This document shows, piece by piece, positions 22,430 to 36,263 of a DNA stretch of 64,000 nt. Source of the DNA: Nymphaea colorata (Eukaryota > Streptophyta > Magnoliopsida > Nymphaeales > Nymphaeaceae); the NCBI RefSeq assembly GCF_008831285.2, contig NC_045138.2:17827934-17891933 (forward strand). Direction: 5' to 3'. Numbering within the stretch: the stretch's first letter is position 1; every line of letters begins with the position of its first letter. A model generated the notes under the pieces. That model made no database searches. It had not been told where the DNA came from and saw only the letters and a program-made list of their open reading frames with translations. A program made the position numbers and the translations under genes.

Positions 22430-24550
22430 CAGGGAGCGACAAGGCCTTTGCCTGCTTCCCCTCTGTTTCGCCCTTGAATACGCATATCTCCGAAACCTCA
22501 AACATGATGTTTTAAAATCATGCATCCTATAAACTTGTGTTCCAAAAATCAATGTTCTTCTTATCAAATACTATTTTTAGGCAATAAATAATGTAAAAGT
22601 TGGAGGTGACTTTTTTTATACCCCGAAAAATTTTTACCAAAAGAGAGTGCAACTTAAATCATTGTTCTATCTCGTCACCTTTTATATACATAAGTTTGGT
22701 TGAAAAAAAAAGTTGAAAAGTATCTAAAGTGAGATTAATTGTATGGTGTTCAAAATAGGAGATGAATACTCAGGCTGCTAAATGGAAAAATTATCTTGAT
22801 CTTTGTTGGATTTATGAAGAGAAAAGAAGAGATGTCAACTTCAGTGTTAGTCATTTAATGTCTTTTACATGAGTGGAGTATGTGAAGAGTATAACACCAA
22901 TGCGTAATAAAGTAGGTGGCCCCTTCTACCTCATGTCAACAAAGTTACATCAAGGGGAAAAAATATCCCATTTGTTCAGTTCATAAATTTCATATGAGAC
23001 ATCTTTGCAGTCTTTTTGTCAAGCAAAAAATATGGTACTTGTAAAAGTCGTTTTGGGCAATTTGGTAACTTTCGAGGCCCTAAAAAGACCTATTTCCTCT
23101 CTCACCATCCATCAGTCCTTTGTTGGACGGTCCACAACCTTCATAAAAGAACACGACATTCCATTTTAGACTAAGGAATAAATGGGTGTTTCCAAACACA
23201 TGCAACTGATTGAACGTGGAAAGTTTTCTTCTAAAATTGTTGAGAAATCCAGGTGATAAGACATGTAGATCAAAGGTTGACTGTGTGGCTCACAACTTTA
23301 GGGTACTATTTTGTTCTCCTTTGCCAATTTTTAACCAAAGAAACAAAAGCCAGTTAAAAACACAGTACATTACATTTCTTTTCCCAATACATTGAAGATT
23401 TATTCATTCTGGTCTTCTTTTTTTGTTTACTCTTTCCTGAACATTGACTCTGTTTGGCACACAATTTAATAAGACTAATCAGTCAGTCACCATGTGAAGG
23501 TTTTTATTCATGAATGAGATGGACGATGGTAACATGAGCTGTTCTCGCCCCCATTATTTCTTGTCATAATCCTATCAGTATTTGATGAGAAGAAAAATAA
23601 AGGGTTGCTTAAGTTGATAGGTTTGTTTATGTTTCATAAATGAGTGACAAAAAAATCAAACTCACATGAAATGAATATTATACGAGTAAAGAGACGGGGA
23701 AACTGGGAAGAATGTAATGGAGATTGTTTAATAAGCATTCATAAGAAAATGTCGAGGTAGATGTTTTAAGGGGAATGAGTTTAACCAGTCTCATTTTGAG
23801 ATCGGGTTTCGTATTTATTTTTTCCTCTCTCATTATTTCACATATTTTTTTTTCTTAGTTTTTGTCCTTTCTACAATAAGGTTTTTATCCTGAAATTAGT
23901 GAATCCTAAGCAGAGATAGTTTTGAAAAATCTTTCCTTTGTTTTAGTTGTACATATAGCTTAAAATGCATGTTAAAAGTGTTTTCTATTTAACGTAAATA
24001 CAATTATTCAAATTTAAATGCATTTTTTAAATTAAAAACTCTTATACCACTAATTTTTTTGGTAAGAGTCAATATTTTACAAAAAAGAAAATCTATTAAT
24101 GAATTTGCATATAGATTTCTAAGAGAGAGACTCATAGTTTTGGTATTGGTCTTGTCCATAGAGACAGATCGAGGCTAAGAGGCAAGAAGATGGGAGATGA
24201 CCGCAGCATTAAATAGAGTAATTGAATTTCACCTGTCAACAAGCCTGCAACTTCGAATTATTCTTCTTCTGTGCAAGCTTCTTTGTTTTTTTAATCCTAA
24301 GTACTGCCTTTTGGCGTGTCCCTCCAGGCTTTCTTATGCGCCTCCAAGGCTGCGGCAGTCAGACTCAGAAAAGGGTGCAGAGGGAGAGACAAAAAAGCAT
24401 ACTCCAACCGCTCCTCCTCTCTCTGCATCTTTGGGACCTCCCTTTCCCCCTCCTAAAGGCACATCCTTTACTTGTTACTTGCACGTGAAAAGGATGCACT
24501 CTCTCTTCTTTGTTTTTTATCAGTAAAATCCATGGGTCTGTTTCTCAATC
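21058..24550. other. Spacer upstream of AGO10
   Basis: No gene is supported. The stretch is AT-rich, with a (TA)n run at about 21424-21448 and an (AAAT)n(AT)n tract at 22365-22427. The last few hundred bases before 24551 should contain the AGO10 promoter; they are C/T-rich from about 24400. Confidence 0.45.
22365..22427. repeat. Compound (AAAT)n(AT)n microsatellite
   Basis: About nine AAAT units pass directly into about fourteen AT units. Confidence 0.95.
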
Positions 24551-24558
24551 TATAAATA
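24551..24558 (+). promoter_or_regulatory. Probable TATA box of AGO10
   Basis: TATAAATA, a consensus plant TATA box, is followed by a C/T-rich stretch in which transcription would begin around 24580-24590. It is about 900 bases before the AGO10 start codon, which fits a long spliced leader. The link to AGO10 is inferred from position and strand. Confidence 0.55.
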
Positions 24559-24581
24559 TTTCTCTCTACCTTACAAAGCTA

Positions 24582-25450
24582 CAATGCTGATGGCGTTCAT
24601 TGCAATGCACACTACCAGTGCTGCAAGCAACTTTCCATGTAGTTTCAAATACTGAAGGAAAAACGAAAAACTGCGTGGTCTTCTTAAGCGGTCTCTCTCT
24701 CCCTCTCTCGCGCTGTAGTTCGTTTAGTCTGGCTTGTTGGTCACTTGGTACCGGTCTCCTTAAGTTGTCTCTCTCTCTCTTCTCTCTCGCTGTAGTTCGT
24801 CTAGTCTGGCTTGTTGGTCATTTGGTCTATCGTCCTCTACCTTTCTGCCGCTTTTGAGACGGGTGGTCGTTCTTAAGGCTCATTTTTTGGCCTTCATTGA
24901 GACGGGTGAGCGTTCTTGAAAGGATAGATGTGTTTCGCTTCGTTTTCTGGAAAGTAGTGGAAATGCAAATGAACCGTTTCCATTTTCCAAGTTGGTTTCT
25001 GGGTTCCTTTTACTTCTTGAAATCTTGAAACTGATTTTCTTGGACTGATTCTACCACATATTGGGCATCTGATATTGTCGATATTGTGCTGGAGCAAGAA
25101 AGAAATCCAGTTATTTTGCCTACGGTGGAGCTTTGTTTCCACTTGAATACTTGGTAAGGTTTCTTCTCTTCTTGTCTCTACTGCAATTCTTGCATTGCAC
25201 TTCCTTCTTTCGTTCCAATCTTTTTTTTTCTTTGGTTTTGTTAACGTATTTTCTTTTTTTCCTTATGTTTTCCCTTTATGTGATACTGTTCTTATCCATT
25301 TATTTATTTTTGCCGATGAACTAAGGAGGTGCTTGAGAAATACAGGGTGGTGCTGTTTTTGACAGTTTTTTTTGTTGTTTGTTTGTTTCCATTTTTCTGT
25401 GCGAATTGTGCCCGCAGACTTGCGCTTTGTGTTGCCTTTTTCAAGAACTC
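24582..25450 (+). other. AGO10 5' leader with probable intron and short upstream frames
   Basis: The stretch from the putative transcription start to the AGO10 ATG is C/T-rich. A strong donor (TTG then GTAAGG, intron from 25154) and acceptors at 25417 (CCCGCAG) or 25444 (CTTTTTCAAG) suggest a 5'-UTR intron of about 260-290 bases. If transcription starts near 24580, the leader opens with ATG at 24584, giving a 23-codon upstream frame, with further ATGs inside it. This would be expected to lower translation of AGO10. Confidence 0.45.
24692..24925 (+). repeat. Tandem duplications in the AGO10 leader
   Basis: Two copies of a 77-bp unit share GCTGTAGTTCGT (at 24712 and 24789) followed by TAGTCTGGCTTGTTGGTCA, each preceded by a CT tract. 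Directly downstream, GAGACGGGTG occurs at 24856 and 24899 with GCGTTCTTGA or GTCGTTCTTAA, giving a second, 43-bp imperfect duplication. Both lie in the putative untranslated leader. Confidence 0.8.
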
Positions 25451-28400
25451 ATGCCTCTAGGCCAGATGAATGATAGTGCAGGGTATCATATAGTAACAAG
25501 TAACAATGTTCAGAACCCATCGATACCATCCCAATCCAAGGAGGTTCCTCTTCAGAAGCCCCTTCAGAATGGCAGAGGCAAGAGAAGGCACAGAGGCAGA
25601 AGAAAGTCGGTGCGAAGTAATATTTATCCACGCTCTGACGCCAGAATTTGCTCTACTGAGGCGCCAGAAATTCGTTCCACTGGATTTCCGGTACCGGATG
25701 TTCCCACCAGCAACGAAAGTTGTGTAGTGAGCATGGAGGTTGGGCCTTCTGCTTCTGGCAAAGCTCTCAGATTCCCTGCTAGGCCTGGTTATGGACAGGC
25801 TGGGGTGAAGTGCTTGGTGAAGGCCAACCATTTCTTTGCTGAGCTTCTTGAGAAAGACTTGAACCACTATGACGTAAGCTTGTCACTTTTCTTATGTCTT
25901 CACTCTATCTTAGTAAGTCAGCATAAGTTGTAGGACTTTGCTTCTTTTATGCTTCATCGCTTCCTTGCTATAGCTTAACACAGTATTGTTGAATTTACTT
26001 CTCAAGCGAAGGGTATTTCTTCTGGGTTGGTAAACTTTTGTTTCTTTTCTTGCCTTTTGTGGAAATGCTTGTAGGTGACTGTAACTCCAGTGGTTGCTTC
26101 AAAAAGTGTGAATAAGGCTATTATGGCGGAGCTAGTGAAGCTATACAGGGAATCGGATTTGGGTATGAGGTTGCCTGCCTACGATGGAAGAAAGAGCTTA
26201 TACACTGCTGGAGTATTTCCTTTCACTTCAAAAGAATTCATTGTTAAACTTGTGGCTGAAGAAGACGGAATTCATGGTCCCAAGTAAGGTTTTTTTACTT
26301 TTTCTCGTTGCTCACTCTCAGGCTAGCCATTGTAACTTTTCCTTTGACAGCATATAAACATGCCCACCTTTTAAAGCTACCGTAAGAGTTTCTTTTGGCT
26401 GCTAAATTCTTCATATTTTCTGGTGGAAGCCAGTTTCTAGTTGTACTGCACAAAAGCAGTGGAAGCTGGAAATGCAGCATGGTTAGATGGTAGAAAACAA
26501 AAAAAGGCACTTAGTCAATAGTTGGATTCGCATTGAGCCTGAAATTGTCTGGGCTGATGCACATTGGGTGAGTTGAACTATAACAAAGTTTGGCTGACAA
26601 CCTCTAAATACTCTTCAGAAGGGAAAGGGAATTCAAGGTCACATTAAAGTTCATTGCCAGAGCCAACTTGCACCATTTGACTGAATTTCTTGCTGGTAGA
26701 AGATCAGAAGCTCCCCAAGAAGCTCTTCAAGTCCTTGACATTGTCCTTAGAGAACTATCAGCCCAAAGGTGGGATATTTCAAAAGTGAGTTACTATTTTA
26801 GCTTTACATTTTTTGAAATTTTTTAGTGAGGAAAGTTATCCATCTGTGAGTTGTAGCATGACTGAATTTTTTCAGGTACCGTGCTGTCGGAAGATCATTT
26901 TATTCCCCTGATATTGGGAGGCCACAGCGACTTGGTGAAGGTTTGGAGTCATGGTGTGGCTTTTATCAAAGTATAAGGCCTACACAAATGGGTCTCTCTC
27001 TAAATATTGGTATGTCCATATATGAGCAGGAATCTATGTTATGAATTAACATGAACTTTCAGAACACCTTTTTCTTGTTTCTAAACTCTTCTTCTCTGCT
27101 TTGTCAAAAATTGTACAGACATGTCCTCAACAGCATTTATTGAACCACTTCCAGTAATTGAGTTTGTAGCTCAAATTCTGAACAAGGAGGTGTTGTCAAG
27201 ACCATTATCTGATACAGACCGTGTAAAAGTATTGTTCTGCTATCTCTGTGGTTTATTAAATATTCCGTTTTATCTGTTTTCTAATATTTATCTTTTCGTT
27301 TGAAAAAATTATCAGGTCAAGAAGGCTCTTAGAGGCGTAAAAGTTGAAGTCACACATCGGGGAAATGTGAGAAGGAAATACCGGATTTCAGGGTTGACAT
27401 CACAACCAACAAGGGAACTCATGTAAGAAAGATTATATAATTCTTGCCTATGCATGTATTGAACATACCATCCCTTTGATTATGGTATTCTATTGTCTTC
27501 ACCAACAGGTTTCCAGTCGATGATAAATGCACCATGAAATCTGTTGTCGAGTACTTTCTGGAGATGTATGGCTTCATCATCCAACACTCTCACCTTCCAT
27601 GCCTTGAAGTGGGGAACCAGAAGAAGGCCAATTATTTACCAATGGAGGTGAATACATTTCTTTTGGTTGTGAAGAAGTTTCTGTCTGGTTGTTGTCCTTT
27701 TCACTGTATCAGTTATGGTTGATGGTTATGAAATGCATATGACAGGCTTGTAAAATTGTGGAGGGCCAAAGGTATACCAAACGATTGAATGGGAAGCAAA
27801 TTACAGCTCTTCTCAAGGTGACATGTGAGAGACCAAAGGACAGGGAAATGAATATTTTGCAGGTATTTGATTTTTGATTAGATTTATTTTTGGGTCATTA
27901 CCCTTTTGTTCATTGACTATTAATAGATTGAAGGATTCTGTCTAGCCATTAGAAAAAAATTGTTGCATTTAATTTGTGTTCCAGTCATTTCATCTTCATG
28001 TTAACTGACAGCAATTTCATGTTTTATTTGCCTATGCACAGACTGTCTATCGCAATGCATATGACCAAGATCCATATGCACAGGAATTTGGTATTAAAAT
28101 AAGTGAAAAGCTTGCATCTGTTGAGGCTCGGATTCTGCCTGCACCATGGGTAATCTCTTGTTCATACAGTATATGTGATGCTGATAATTTATCATGTAGA
28201 TGCAAAGCATGTGAGGTAAAAGGTTACATGCTTTTTCAGCTGAAGTATCATGAGACTGGAAAGGAAAAAGACTGCTTGCCTCATATTGGCCAGTGGAATA
28301 TGATGAATAAGGTAGGTTACATGCAATTTGAACCCTTGACATGACACAAGCTATACTAACGTTCATGACTTCATGTTGATTGGGTGATTGACAACTAAAG

Positions 28401-31400
28401 GCCAACTATCCTACTACCTTCTTGAAGGATTGAAATTTTATGTTCTCCTTCTGGTGTTTCTTCATGTCTCTGAGATTTCTAACGTTTTCTCTTTGGTTTA
28501 TTTGATGGCAGAAAATGATCAATGGTAGTAAAGTTAGTCATTGGGCATGTATAAACTTCTCACGAGGTGTTCAACAGAGTGTAGCATCCACCTTTTGCAA
28601 TGAGCTGGCACAGATGTGTCAAGTATCTGGCATGGTAATTTGCAAAGTCTTGGATCATGTTAACTCTAAAAGTTTATGCTTTTCAATGAATGTCCTCTGA
28701 GTTCTCCATGGTTGCATTGCATCTGAAAATCAACAAATAATAATGGAACCAGACAATTTTAATTGAACATGGAGAAAATAAGCACCAAATTTTTGTTATT
28801 CTCCTTTCATCTTGATACTAACTCTCGGTGGAGATGTATTCATAACTAGTTTGACTTGTTTGAACTATTACAGGAGTTCAATCCAGAATCTGTAATACCA
28901 ATATATACAGCCAGACCTGAACAGGTAGAGAAAGCTCTTAAGCATGTATATAATGCATCGATGTGCAAACTCAAGGGCAAAGAATTGGAACTCCTTGTGG
29001 CAATTTTACCCAACAACAATGGTTCTTTGTATGGTAAATTTCCTTCTTTTCTATCTGCTATTAAATGCCTTGAATTTCACTCAATAAACCTCCATTTGTT
29101 AAAAAATTCAAAGAGATTGCCAATTTTGCAGGGGATCTCAAGAGGATATGTGAAACTGATCTAGGCTTAATATCTCAATGCTGTCTCACAAAGCATGTAT
29201 TCAAGATAAGCAAGCAGTATCTGGCCAATGTCTCACTGAAAATTAATGTAAAAGTAAGTGACTGGTATTTTTGTTCAATTATTGAAAGCTATGTTGTTTA
29301 GTATGATAACCTAGATGAGACATGCATCACTGAACCTACAGGCTGGTGGGGCCTAAACCATCCCAGGCTCCCTTGTGGTAAATGGAAATTTAGTTGAGTA
29401 GCTGCAGCACATTCTTTTCATGATTTTAAAGTTTTGTCAAACATTGACCTAACTATGAAGATGTCTGCCACCTCCATATTCATGCAGATGGGAGGAAGAA
29501 ACACAGTCCTTTTGGATGCCATTAGTTGGAGAATACCTTTGGTTAGTGATATACCCACTATAATATTTGGAGCAGATGTGACTCACCCAGAGACAGGGGA
29601 AGATTCTAGTCCATCAATTGCAGCTGTAAGTGTGGTTTCCCAGCCTCTTCCTGCCAGTTTCCTAGCATGTTGTATTTGTTCATTCAAATTCTTACAGGTT
29701 GTAGCCTCCCAAGATTGGCCAGAAGTTACACAGTATGCTGGACTGGTTTGTGCCCAAGCTCATAGGCAGGAGCTTATACAGGATTTGTACAAGACATGGC
29801 ATGATCCAGTTCGTGGCACTGTTAATGGTGGCATGATCCGGTATGCAATTTTTCTAGTTGTAGATAAACTTGGTAGCACATTTTACATTGAAATGGTACT
29901 TTCGTTTTTTGTGGAGGGTTCTTCCTTAGTTGCACAATGTTTTTTGTCAAATGATGATTTAACTTGTTGCATCTAATGTCTTGAAATTTCAGGGACCTCT
30001 TGATTTCATTTAGAAAAGCGACAGGCCAGAAGCCTCTGAGAATAATATTCTATAGGTTTGTTAAACATCTCCTTAGGAAATGTCTACCTATTTATAATGT
30101 ACATTTGCCTAATATTGTATGTCACTGTGACTGAATTTGTGTTTTCCATGATTTTTCTTCCTTGAATAATTGAATTGTTGAACCTGGAGTCAAAAGGCTT
30201 GTTCATTCACCTGTGAGACAAGCAGGTGCCCATGGTCAATCTAGCTAGTACAATGTTCGGTAGCATGGATATCTAGCACTTACAAATCTGCTGTTGGAGA
30301 AGCTGACAGAACTAATTTGTCATGTGTTGCGAAACCAGGGATGGTGTTAGTGAGGGCCAGTTCTATCAGGTGCTGTTGTATGAGTTAGATGCAATTCGGA
30401 AGGTAAACATGGGAGCCCATTTTGCTTTTGAACTAGTTAATTATGATTAAAGCTCTATTTGGAATGGCTGTGGTAAAATTTGAGAAACAGGCCTGTGCAT
30501 CCTTGGAACCGAATTATCAACCACCAGTGACCTTTGTTGTCATTCAAAAGCGGCATCATACAAGATTGTTTGCCAGTAACCATAAAGACAGGGGAAGCAT
30601 GGAAAAGAGTGGCAACATTCTTCCTGGTAATTTCTTTAGTGTATTTATCTTGTAGGTTTATGCTTATACAGTAATTGTGATTCACCGGTTTTATTTTTTG
30701 TGATATCAAAGTGTATATGCCATGTATTGCACTTGGTTGGTTTCTTTATTATTTATGCTTATTGATGTTAATTCTGGTCTCCATGAATAGTTCTTATAGG
30801 GTTTCATAAATTTTGCAACTGAAAATCTTTTATTATCACTAGGCACTGTCGTGGATTCAAAAATTTGCCATCCTTCTGAGTTCGATTTCTACCTGTGCAG
30901 TCATGCTGGGATACAGGTGAGAAAATGGTAGCAATATCAGAATATTCGGTCCATTTCCAAGTTTATTAACTACTTAGGTAGGCCTACTGTAATCCTTTAG
31001 TACAGCTATAACTGTGATGTTGATCGATGATGTTGAGGTGGTCATCTCTTTCTTGCAGGGCACCAGCCGGCCTGCTCATTACCATGTTCTGTGGGATGAG
31101 AATAATTTTACAGCTGATGGATTGCAGTCCTTGACCAACAACCTGTGTTACACGTGAGTGTGTCTTTGCATGCATGCTTTCATGCATGTGTTGGTGCAGA
31201 ATGCTTATGTGTGTGTGAGAGAGAGAGTAGCTAGTTATTAGTTAGAGTTCAACTATGCAATCAGTCCAAAATACATTTAGTGGTCATGTGGATGTCATGC
31301 CTGTAGCTGCTACTGTGAACCTATGATTTAAATTTTGATACTGAAGCATTATGTCCATGTTTACGTGAAATGTGGATCATGTTGCAAAAGATAATCTGTC

Positions 31401-31911
31401 ATTGACTCTCTGATATTCTAAGTGACGATCTAATGCCATCCTGTCTTGGTGAATCTTTTCCAATTATCCTTCAAGCCCTTCTAATTGTGAGGTTGTATCT
31501 CTTCCAGATATGCAAGATGTACCCGCTCTGTCTCTGTTGGTAAGTGCTTCTTGTTCCTTCAAATGCCAGACCACCACATTTGTCTTTGAATTTTTTGGAG
31601 TTAATTAAATTTCATGTTCAGAGAGATTAATAGAAGGGGCATTACTTAGTTATGTGAACTTTAGTCTAGATCTGTCTTGGTAGTTATCTACTGCTCATAC
31701 TTCTGTATGTTATGTATCTGTAGTTCCACCTGCTTACTATGCACACCTTGCTGCATTCCGGGCAAGATTCTATATGGAGCCTGATGTGCCAGAGAATGGT
31801 TCTCCTCCAGGTGATTGTGGCTTGGTGTCTACTCAAAATGGTTGCTCATCGGGTGTGCGGCCTTTGCCTGCTTTAAAAGAGAATGTGAAGAAAGTTATGT
31901 TCTACTGCTGA
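25451..31911 (+). CDS. AGO10: ARGONAUTE10 (PINHEAD/ZWILLE), slicer-competent
   Basis: AGO10 sequesters miR165/166 and so maintains the shoot meristem and leaf polarity. Coding exons: 25451-25873, 26075-26283, 26619-26768, 26876-27009, 27119-27228, 27316-27422, 27509-27647, 27746-27862, 28042-28149, 28240-28311, 28512-28634, 28874-29033, 29132-29253, 29488-29625, 29698-29840, 29993-30055, 30339-30402, 30491-30626, 30843-30916, 31059-31153, 31508-31539, 31724-31911. They join in phase to 968 residues (Arabidopsis 988). Domains: basic, variable N-terminus (1-120), N domain (to about 300), PAZ (about 300-425), MID (about 500-650), PIWI (about 660-930), ending VMFYC. The catalytic tetrad is D688, E729, D774 and H914, with the spacing of AGO1. 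The start MPLGQM matches the AGO10 start and distinguishes it from AGO1, which has a long Gln/Gly-rich N-terminus. No frameshift or stop is seen. Confidence 0.96.
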
Positions 31912-33018
31912 AAAACTAAAGAAGGATTATCTCTTCTCCGTTAGTTCTTCATTGTATATATGTACTAGTGATTAATGTTTCTTTTTCCATTATTAGCATG
32001 CCCACAATCTCTTTACATTTTGCTGCCTAGGATGTTAGATAAGGGTCAACTAGTCTTTCATAAGGAATGAAATGAAAAAGCTCGGTCCGTCAGCGTGAAT
32101 GCAATAACTGATTCAATGGGGATGGTCACTACTGGGCTGGCCTCACCCATTTTGCGCTGGTTAAATGCCAGCCTACTGATACAACAGAATATGGAAGGAG
32201 AAACAAACTTGTTTTGATCATGTGAAGTAGAAAATCATTGGTAAATCTTGTAGCCTGAGGGATTTGGCATAGCTGGTTGGGCCAGGGTGGCTAGCCATTT
32301 GTGTGACTCCCATGGACATCGACCCCCTGAAAAGTGTATGGGTGAGAAGTACCATCTTCATTGTGGAAGCAGGATCCATGTGACAGTGTAAAAGATTCTG
32401 CACTTATGGAATTGCAGGGTTCACTTCGTGGGTGTTTAGAGTCTTGGATCTGAGATAGAATGGTAAGGTACAAGCCAAGAGGTGGTCGTTGTCCATATCC
32501 TATACCCAACATGTCTTAGGAGATTAGAATTCGAAGTCTGATTTGTTAAGGAAAAACTATTGTTGACCCGTGCTGTACTCTGTGTTCTTGTTGTGCACTT
32601 AGTTTACTCTCTTTCTTGGCAATGCTTTAAGCTATCAAGCTTCTTGAATGCACTGATTTTCAGATCAGATGTATGGCCTGATTTTATCAAAACAACAGTG
32701 GAAAACTTTACAAGTTCAAATGTGGCAAAGCCAACTTAAAGAATTTGAGATTCTAAGGATGGATGTTCTTAAAATTTCCAATTGATAGGGTGTGGGGTTC
32801 ATCTTTATCAAAGTAACCATAAAAACGTTACCTCAATGTTTTATGAATGCAATTCTGGGTGAACAGCTGAGATCCACACCTCCACCCTAAGATTGAGAGC
32901 TGAAGCTTGCACCCATCCTTTTACTGGGCTTTAACTTGTGTATCAATAATCTTCTTTTTTTTGCAGCATGAAAGATTGATGCTTGTGACATTTAAAATAA
33001 AAAGTATCTGCCTACCAA
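31912..33018. other. AGO10 3' UTR and spacer
   Basis: The first 100-300 bases, T-rich with several AT-rich motifs, are probably the AGO10 3' untranslated region. No further gene is supported. 32915-33026 belongs to a three-copy dispersed repeat described separately. Confidence 0.45.
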
Positions 33019-33026
33019 CTCCTACC
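32915..33026. repeat. Dispersed repeat family, copy 1 of 3
   Basis: This shares an ordered set of words with 44495-44610 and 50085-50210: GCTT(C/T)AACTTG, then AAAG or AGAAGTTGATGC-like, ACATT(C/T)AAAATA-like and a CC(A)CCAACTC/CCAC-like end. No coding capacity or ends are defined. The hAT-type MITE at 33027 is inserted at or next to its right edge. Confidence 0.5.
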
Positions 33027-33343
33027 CTAAATCACCCGGATTCTTTTATTTTATTGCCGCACCCGAGTCACATCGATTCGGGTGCGCACCGGACATGGGT
33101 ACGGTTTCGATTCACACCCGAGTCCAGTTAGAATGTCATTATTAAATTATTTATATATGTTCTCATATTTTCCTATGCAATACAATTATTCAAGTATCTT
33201 ATATACATTAATAATTAAATTATAATAATAATATATACATACTTATTTTGTTATATATATAATAAATTAAAAATAATAATAATAAAATACTCCCTAAATT
33301 TTTTGGGATGTACCGTTCCGACACCCGCACCCGCACGACATAG
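33027..33343. mobile_element. hAT-type MITE, second copy
   Basis: A 317-bp element ends in CCGCACGACATAG and starts with CTAAATCACCCGG, a diverged version of the same end. It is flanked by an exact 8-bp duplication, CTCCTACC, at 33019-33026 and 33344-33351. Internal CACCCGAGTC and CCGCACCCG words match the MITE in APS intron 1. No transposase is encoded. Confidence 0.8.
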
Positions 33344-33351
33344 CTCCTACC

Positions 33352-35354
33352 CCAAGTCATTAGAGTAAGTTACTTGACACAAAGAGCATGGGTCGTGAAA
33401 TCAAATATAAGTGGCTCCATACTCAAATCGATCCAGTCACATCTTGGCCCTAAACTCACATTTGCACTGTAAGTTTCTTGGGTTTCACTCAGATGGCACG
33501 TTAGCCGAACTGTGATTGTGTGTTTCATCATGTCCTGATCTTATTAGTTTAGAACTTTACTTGCTTGCAAGAAGCAGTCTGTTATACATGGTGCATTCCT
33601 TAGGAAATGTAATCTTGACTATCCAAATCCATTAAACAGTGAATACCAAGAATTATATCGACAGCATATACTAAGCATCAAAAGGGCGGATTCAGAAAGT
33701 TGTCGTAAAATCCAACCTGAATAAACTCAATTTACTGCCGGTTATCACATATTTTCTGGCTAATGTCTGATGCCCACATGCAGATTATATCTTAAATTCA
33801 TTTCGCAAAAAATCTTATTAAATCTGTTAATGGGAATTTTTTTTTTAAACTTTTGGTGATGAAAAATTTGTTGGTTTGATTGACAGTATACGAATCTTTC
33901 CTCCAATATTGAAAAAAGGAACTATGACGACATAATATCATGTGTGCCCTATGACATTAATCAAAATGGAACAGAATATTATCTTTGTGATCACTTGGCC
34001 TAAAAGAGAACATAGTACATTTGTTACAAACATTTCACGAAGATATATAGCAATTTAAAATTGTTATCTCTTTATGCTAATTTGACTTCATTGATTTTCT
34101 GAATCTCAGATTATTTAAAGCACTGATCCACCATGATTGACTTTTAGAGGATTCTGATGCAATATGCATATAATAAGGTAAAGCAAAGAACATATCTTGC
34201 ATGAAGGTAGGTGAACAAAATTATTCCACAGGAAAGTATAATCCAGATCTGAACTATTTATTACATGAGCAGCCAAATTTCTTAATTGGTCTCAGATGAT
34301 ATATCGATATAAATACTTCAAGACATCACAAAGCCAACATTACATCTCTACTTCCATTAGTTAATGAGTCAAGTATATGATATGTGTTGTGCATGCGAAT
34401 GTGCCATCATTCGCCTGCTCTATGTATGATCGAAATATATAATGATGATTTCAGGAAAGATAATATCGAGACGTGTTTAATCAATTATATAATTTGAAAA
34501 TATGAAGACCCAAAAGGTTTAAACGATAGTAACAAAAAATATGTCTTTTTTATTGCAAAAAATAAATTAGCTGTAAAGCTTGTTGTTTTTTTTAAAAACA
34601 CCAAAACAAAAAAAAAAACATATTTCCATTTTACGCAATTTTTTCACGTATTTTTTTTTATGTCCAATTAGTTTCTCATTTATTTTATTTTTACCTCATT
34701 TTAGGCTTTTTTAACTTTTTAAAAATTTACCGTATTTTCAGTTTTTTTTAGCGAGAAAAACCTCACTATTTAAAACCCAAAAATAATATTTATGACTAGA
34801 TTTAAACATAAAAGAGTGAATTGTGGCTCATGTTAGGCAAATAAATCACGTTACATTTCTGCAGTCTTTCACTGTTTGAGTAGGTTGAGACGTTTCTTTG
34901 TGTAATTTGGGGTCTTCTTTGGATGTACACCTAGAAAAAGTATATTCCGGAAACAACATTGTATTCTTGAAAGAGCCCAAAGCGTCACATGAACACTTCG
35001 TTATTATCTCAGATTATGGATGTTATTCACAAATCAAACAGAAAAATGTTTAACATAATCACATAATGTTCCGTAGAATAAGCACATGGTGTTTTTGAAT
35101 CAGGAGCTCTAAAACATGTATTTCAAGAAAAAAAGTATTTTTTTTATCAAACACCACCCTCAAAAGGTTTGCCCTTTCTTCACATTGGAGCTCAAAGCCT
35201 CCATGTCTTTTCAATTTGTGCCAAAAAGTTTCTTGGTTAAATAGGAGAACTAGAACTTCCAAAAGTATAAAAATGTAGATACTAGATCTTGGTAATATTT
35301 CTTGACATGACTGCAATTTTCATTATTTACTACTAAAGATAAGGGGCCTAACGA

Positions 35355-35386
<32 letters not shown>

Positions 35387-36222
35387 GGGAGGGGTGGTGA
35401 ACCGGTCTACTCGACCTCATAATGATACTCTTAATCTTAACTTCAATAAGATAAGAAAGAATTCAACTGAGGACATAGCTATAACACGCCACCAAACTCA
35501 ACCGGTTGTGCAAAAAGAGGGCAAAAACCCTATCACACTAGCCACCAATAGATTACCCTCAATCCAAGCCAACACCCTTCCATCCAATAATCAAACCTAC
35601 CACGCCACCCAACCTGCACTACAAACTTTGACACTACTGCTAAATGACAAACTCTTGGGGCAGAAATAAAAGAGCCAGACAGAGCTGACAGACATAGCTA
35701 AATGACAGCAGCATGAAGCAGCGGCCCCCATTTTTTATTTTTTTTTCCAAAAGCACTTACGCTTCTCTTGGGATTTGCAGAAAATATTTGATCTCAGATA
35801 TTTAAGCTTGAGACATCTAAACACAACCAAAGTTCATGTGAGCCAAGAATTCAAGCACTCTTTTGTTGTTGAAACAAGGGTTTCAACATTCTTAACATAA
35901 CGTGATTTGTCCTCCCAGCAGTTTGCGTCCCAAGAATATCGAAACCCTAATATATATATATATATATACACACACTCTGGGCAAGGCCTAAAAGTTTGTC
36001 TTTTGCAATCATTTGCAATCATGTCAAAGTTTGTAGTACAACTAGTCAGGTTGAGTGGTATGTGAACCTACATTGTCAGTTTGATTGTTAGATAAAGTTA
36101 TCGTGACGATATTGAATTGAAGAGTGTTGGCTTGTATTGACGGTTGTCAATTGATAGCTAATATAATAAAGTTTTTGCCCTCCCTCTTCTTCATGATCAT
36201 GCAACCATAAAATTATATTATA

Positions 36223-36263
<41 letters not shown>

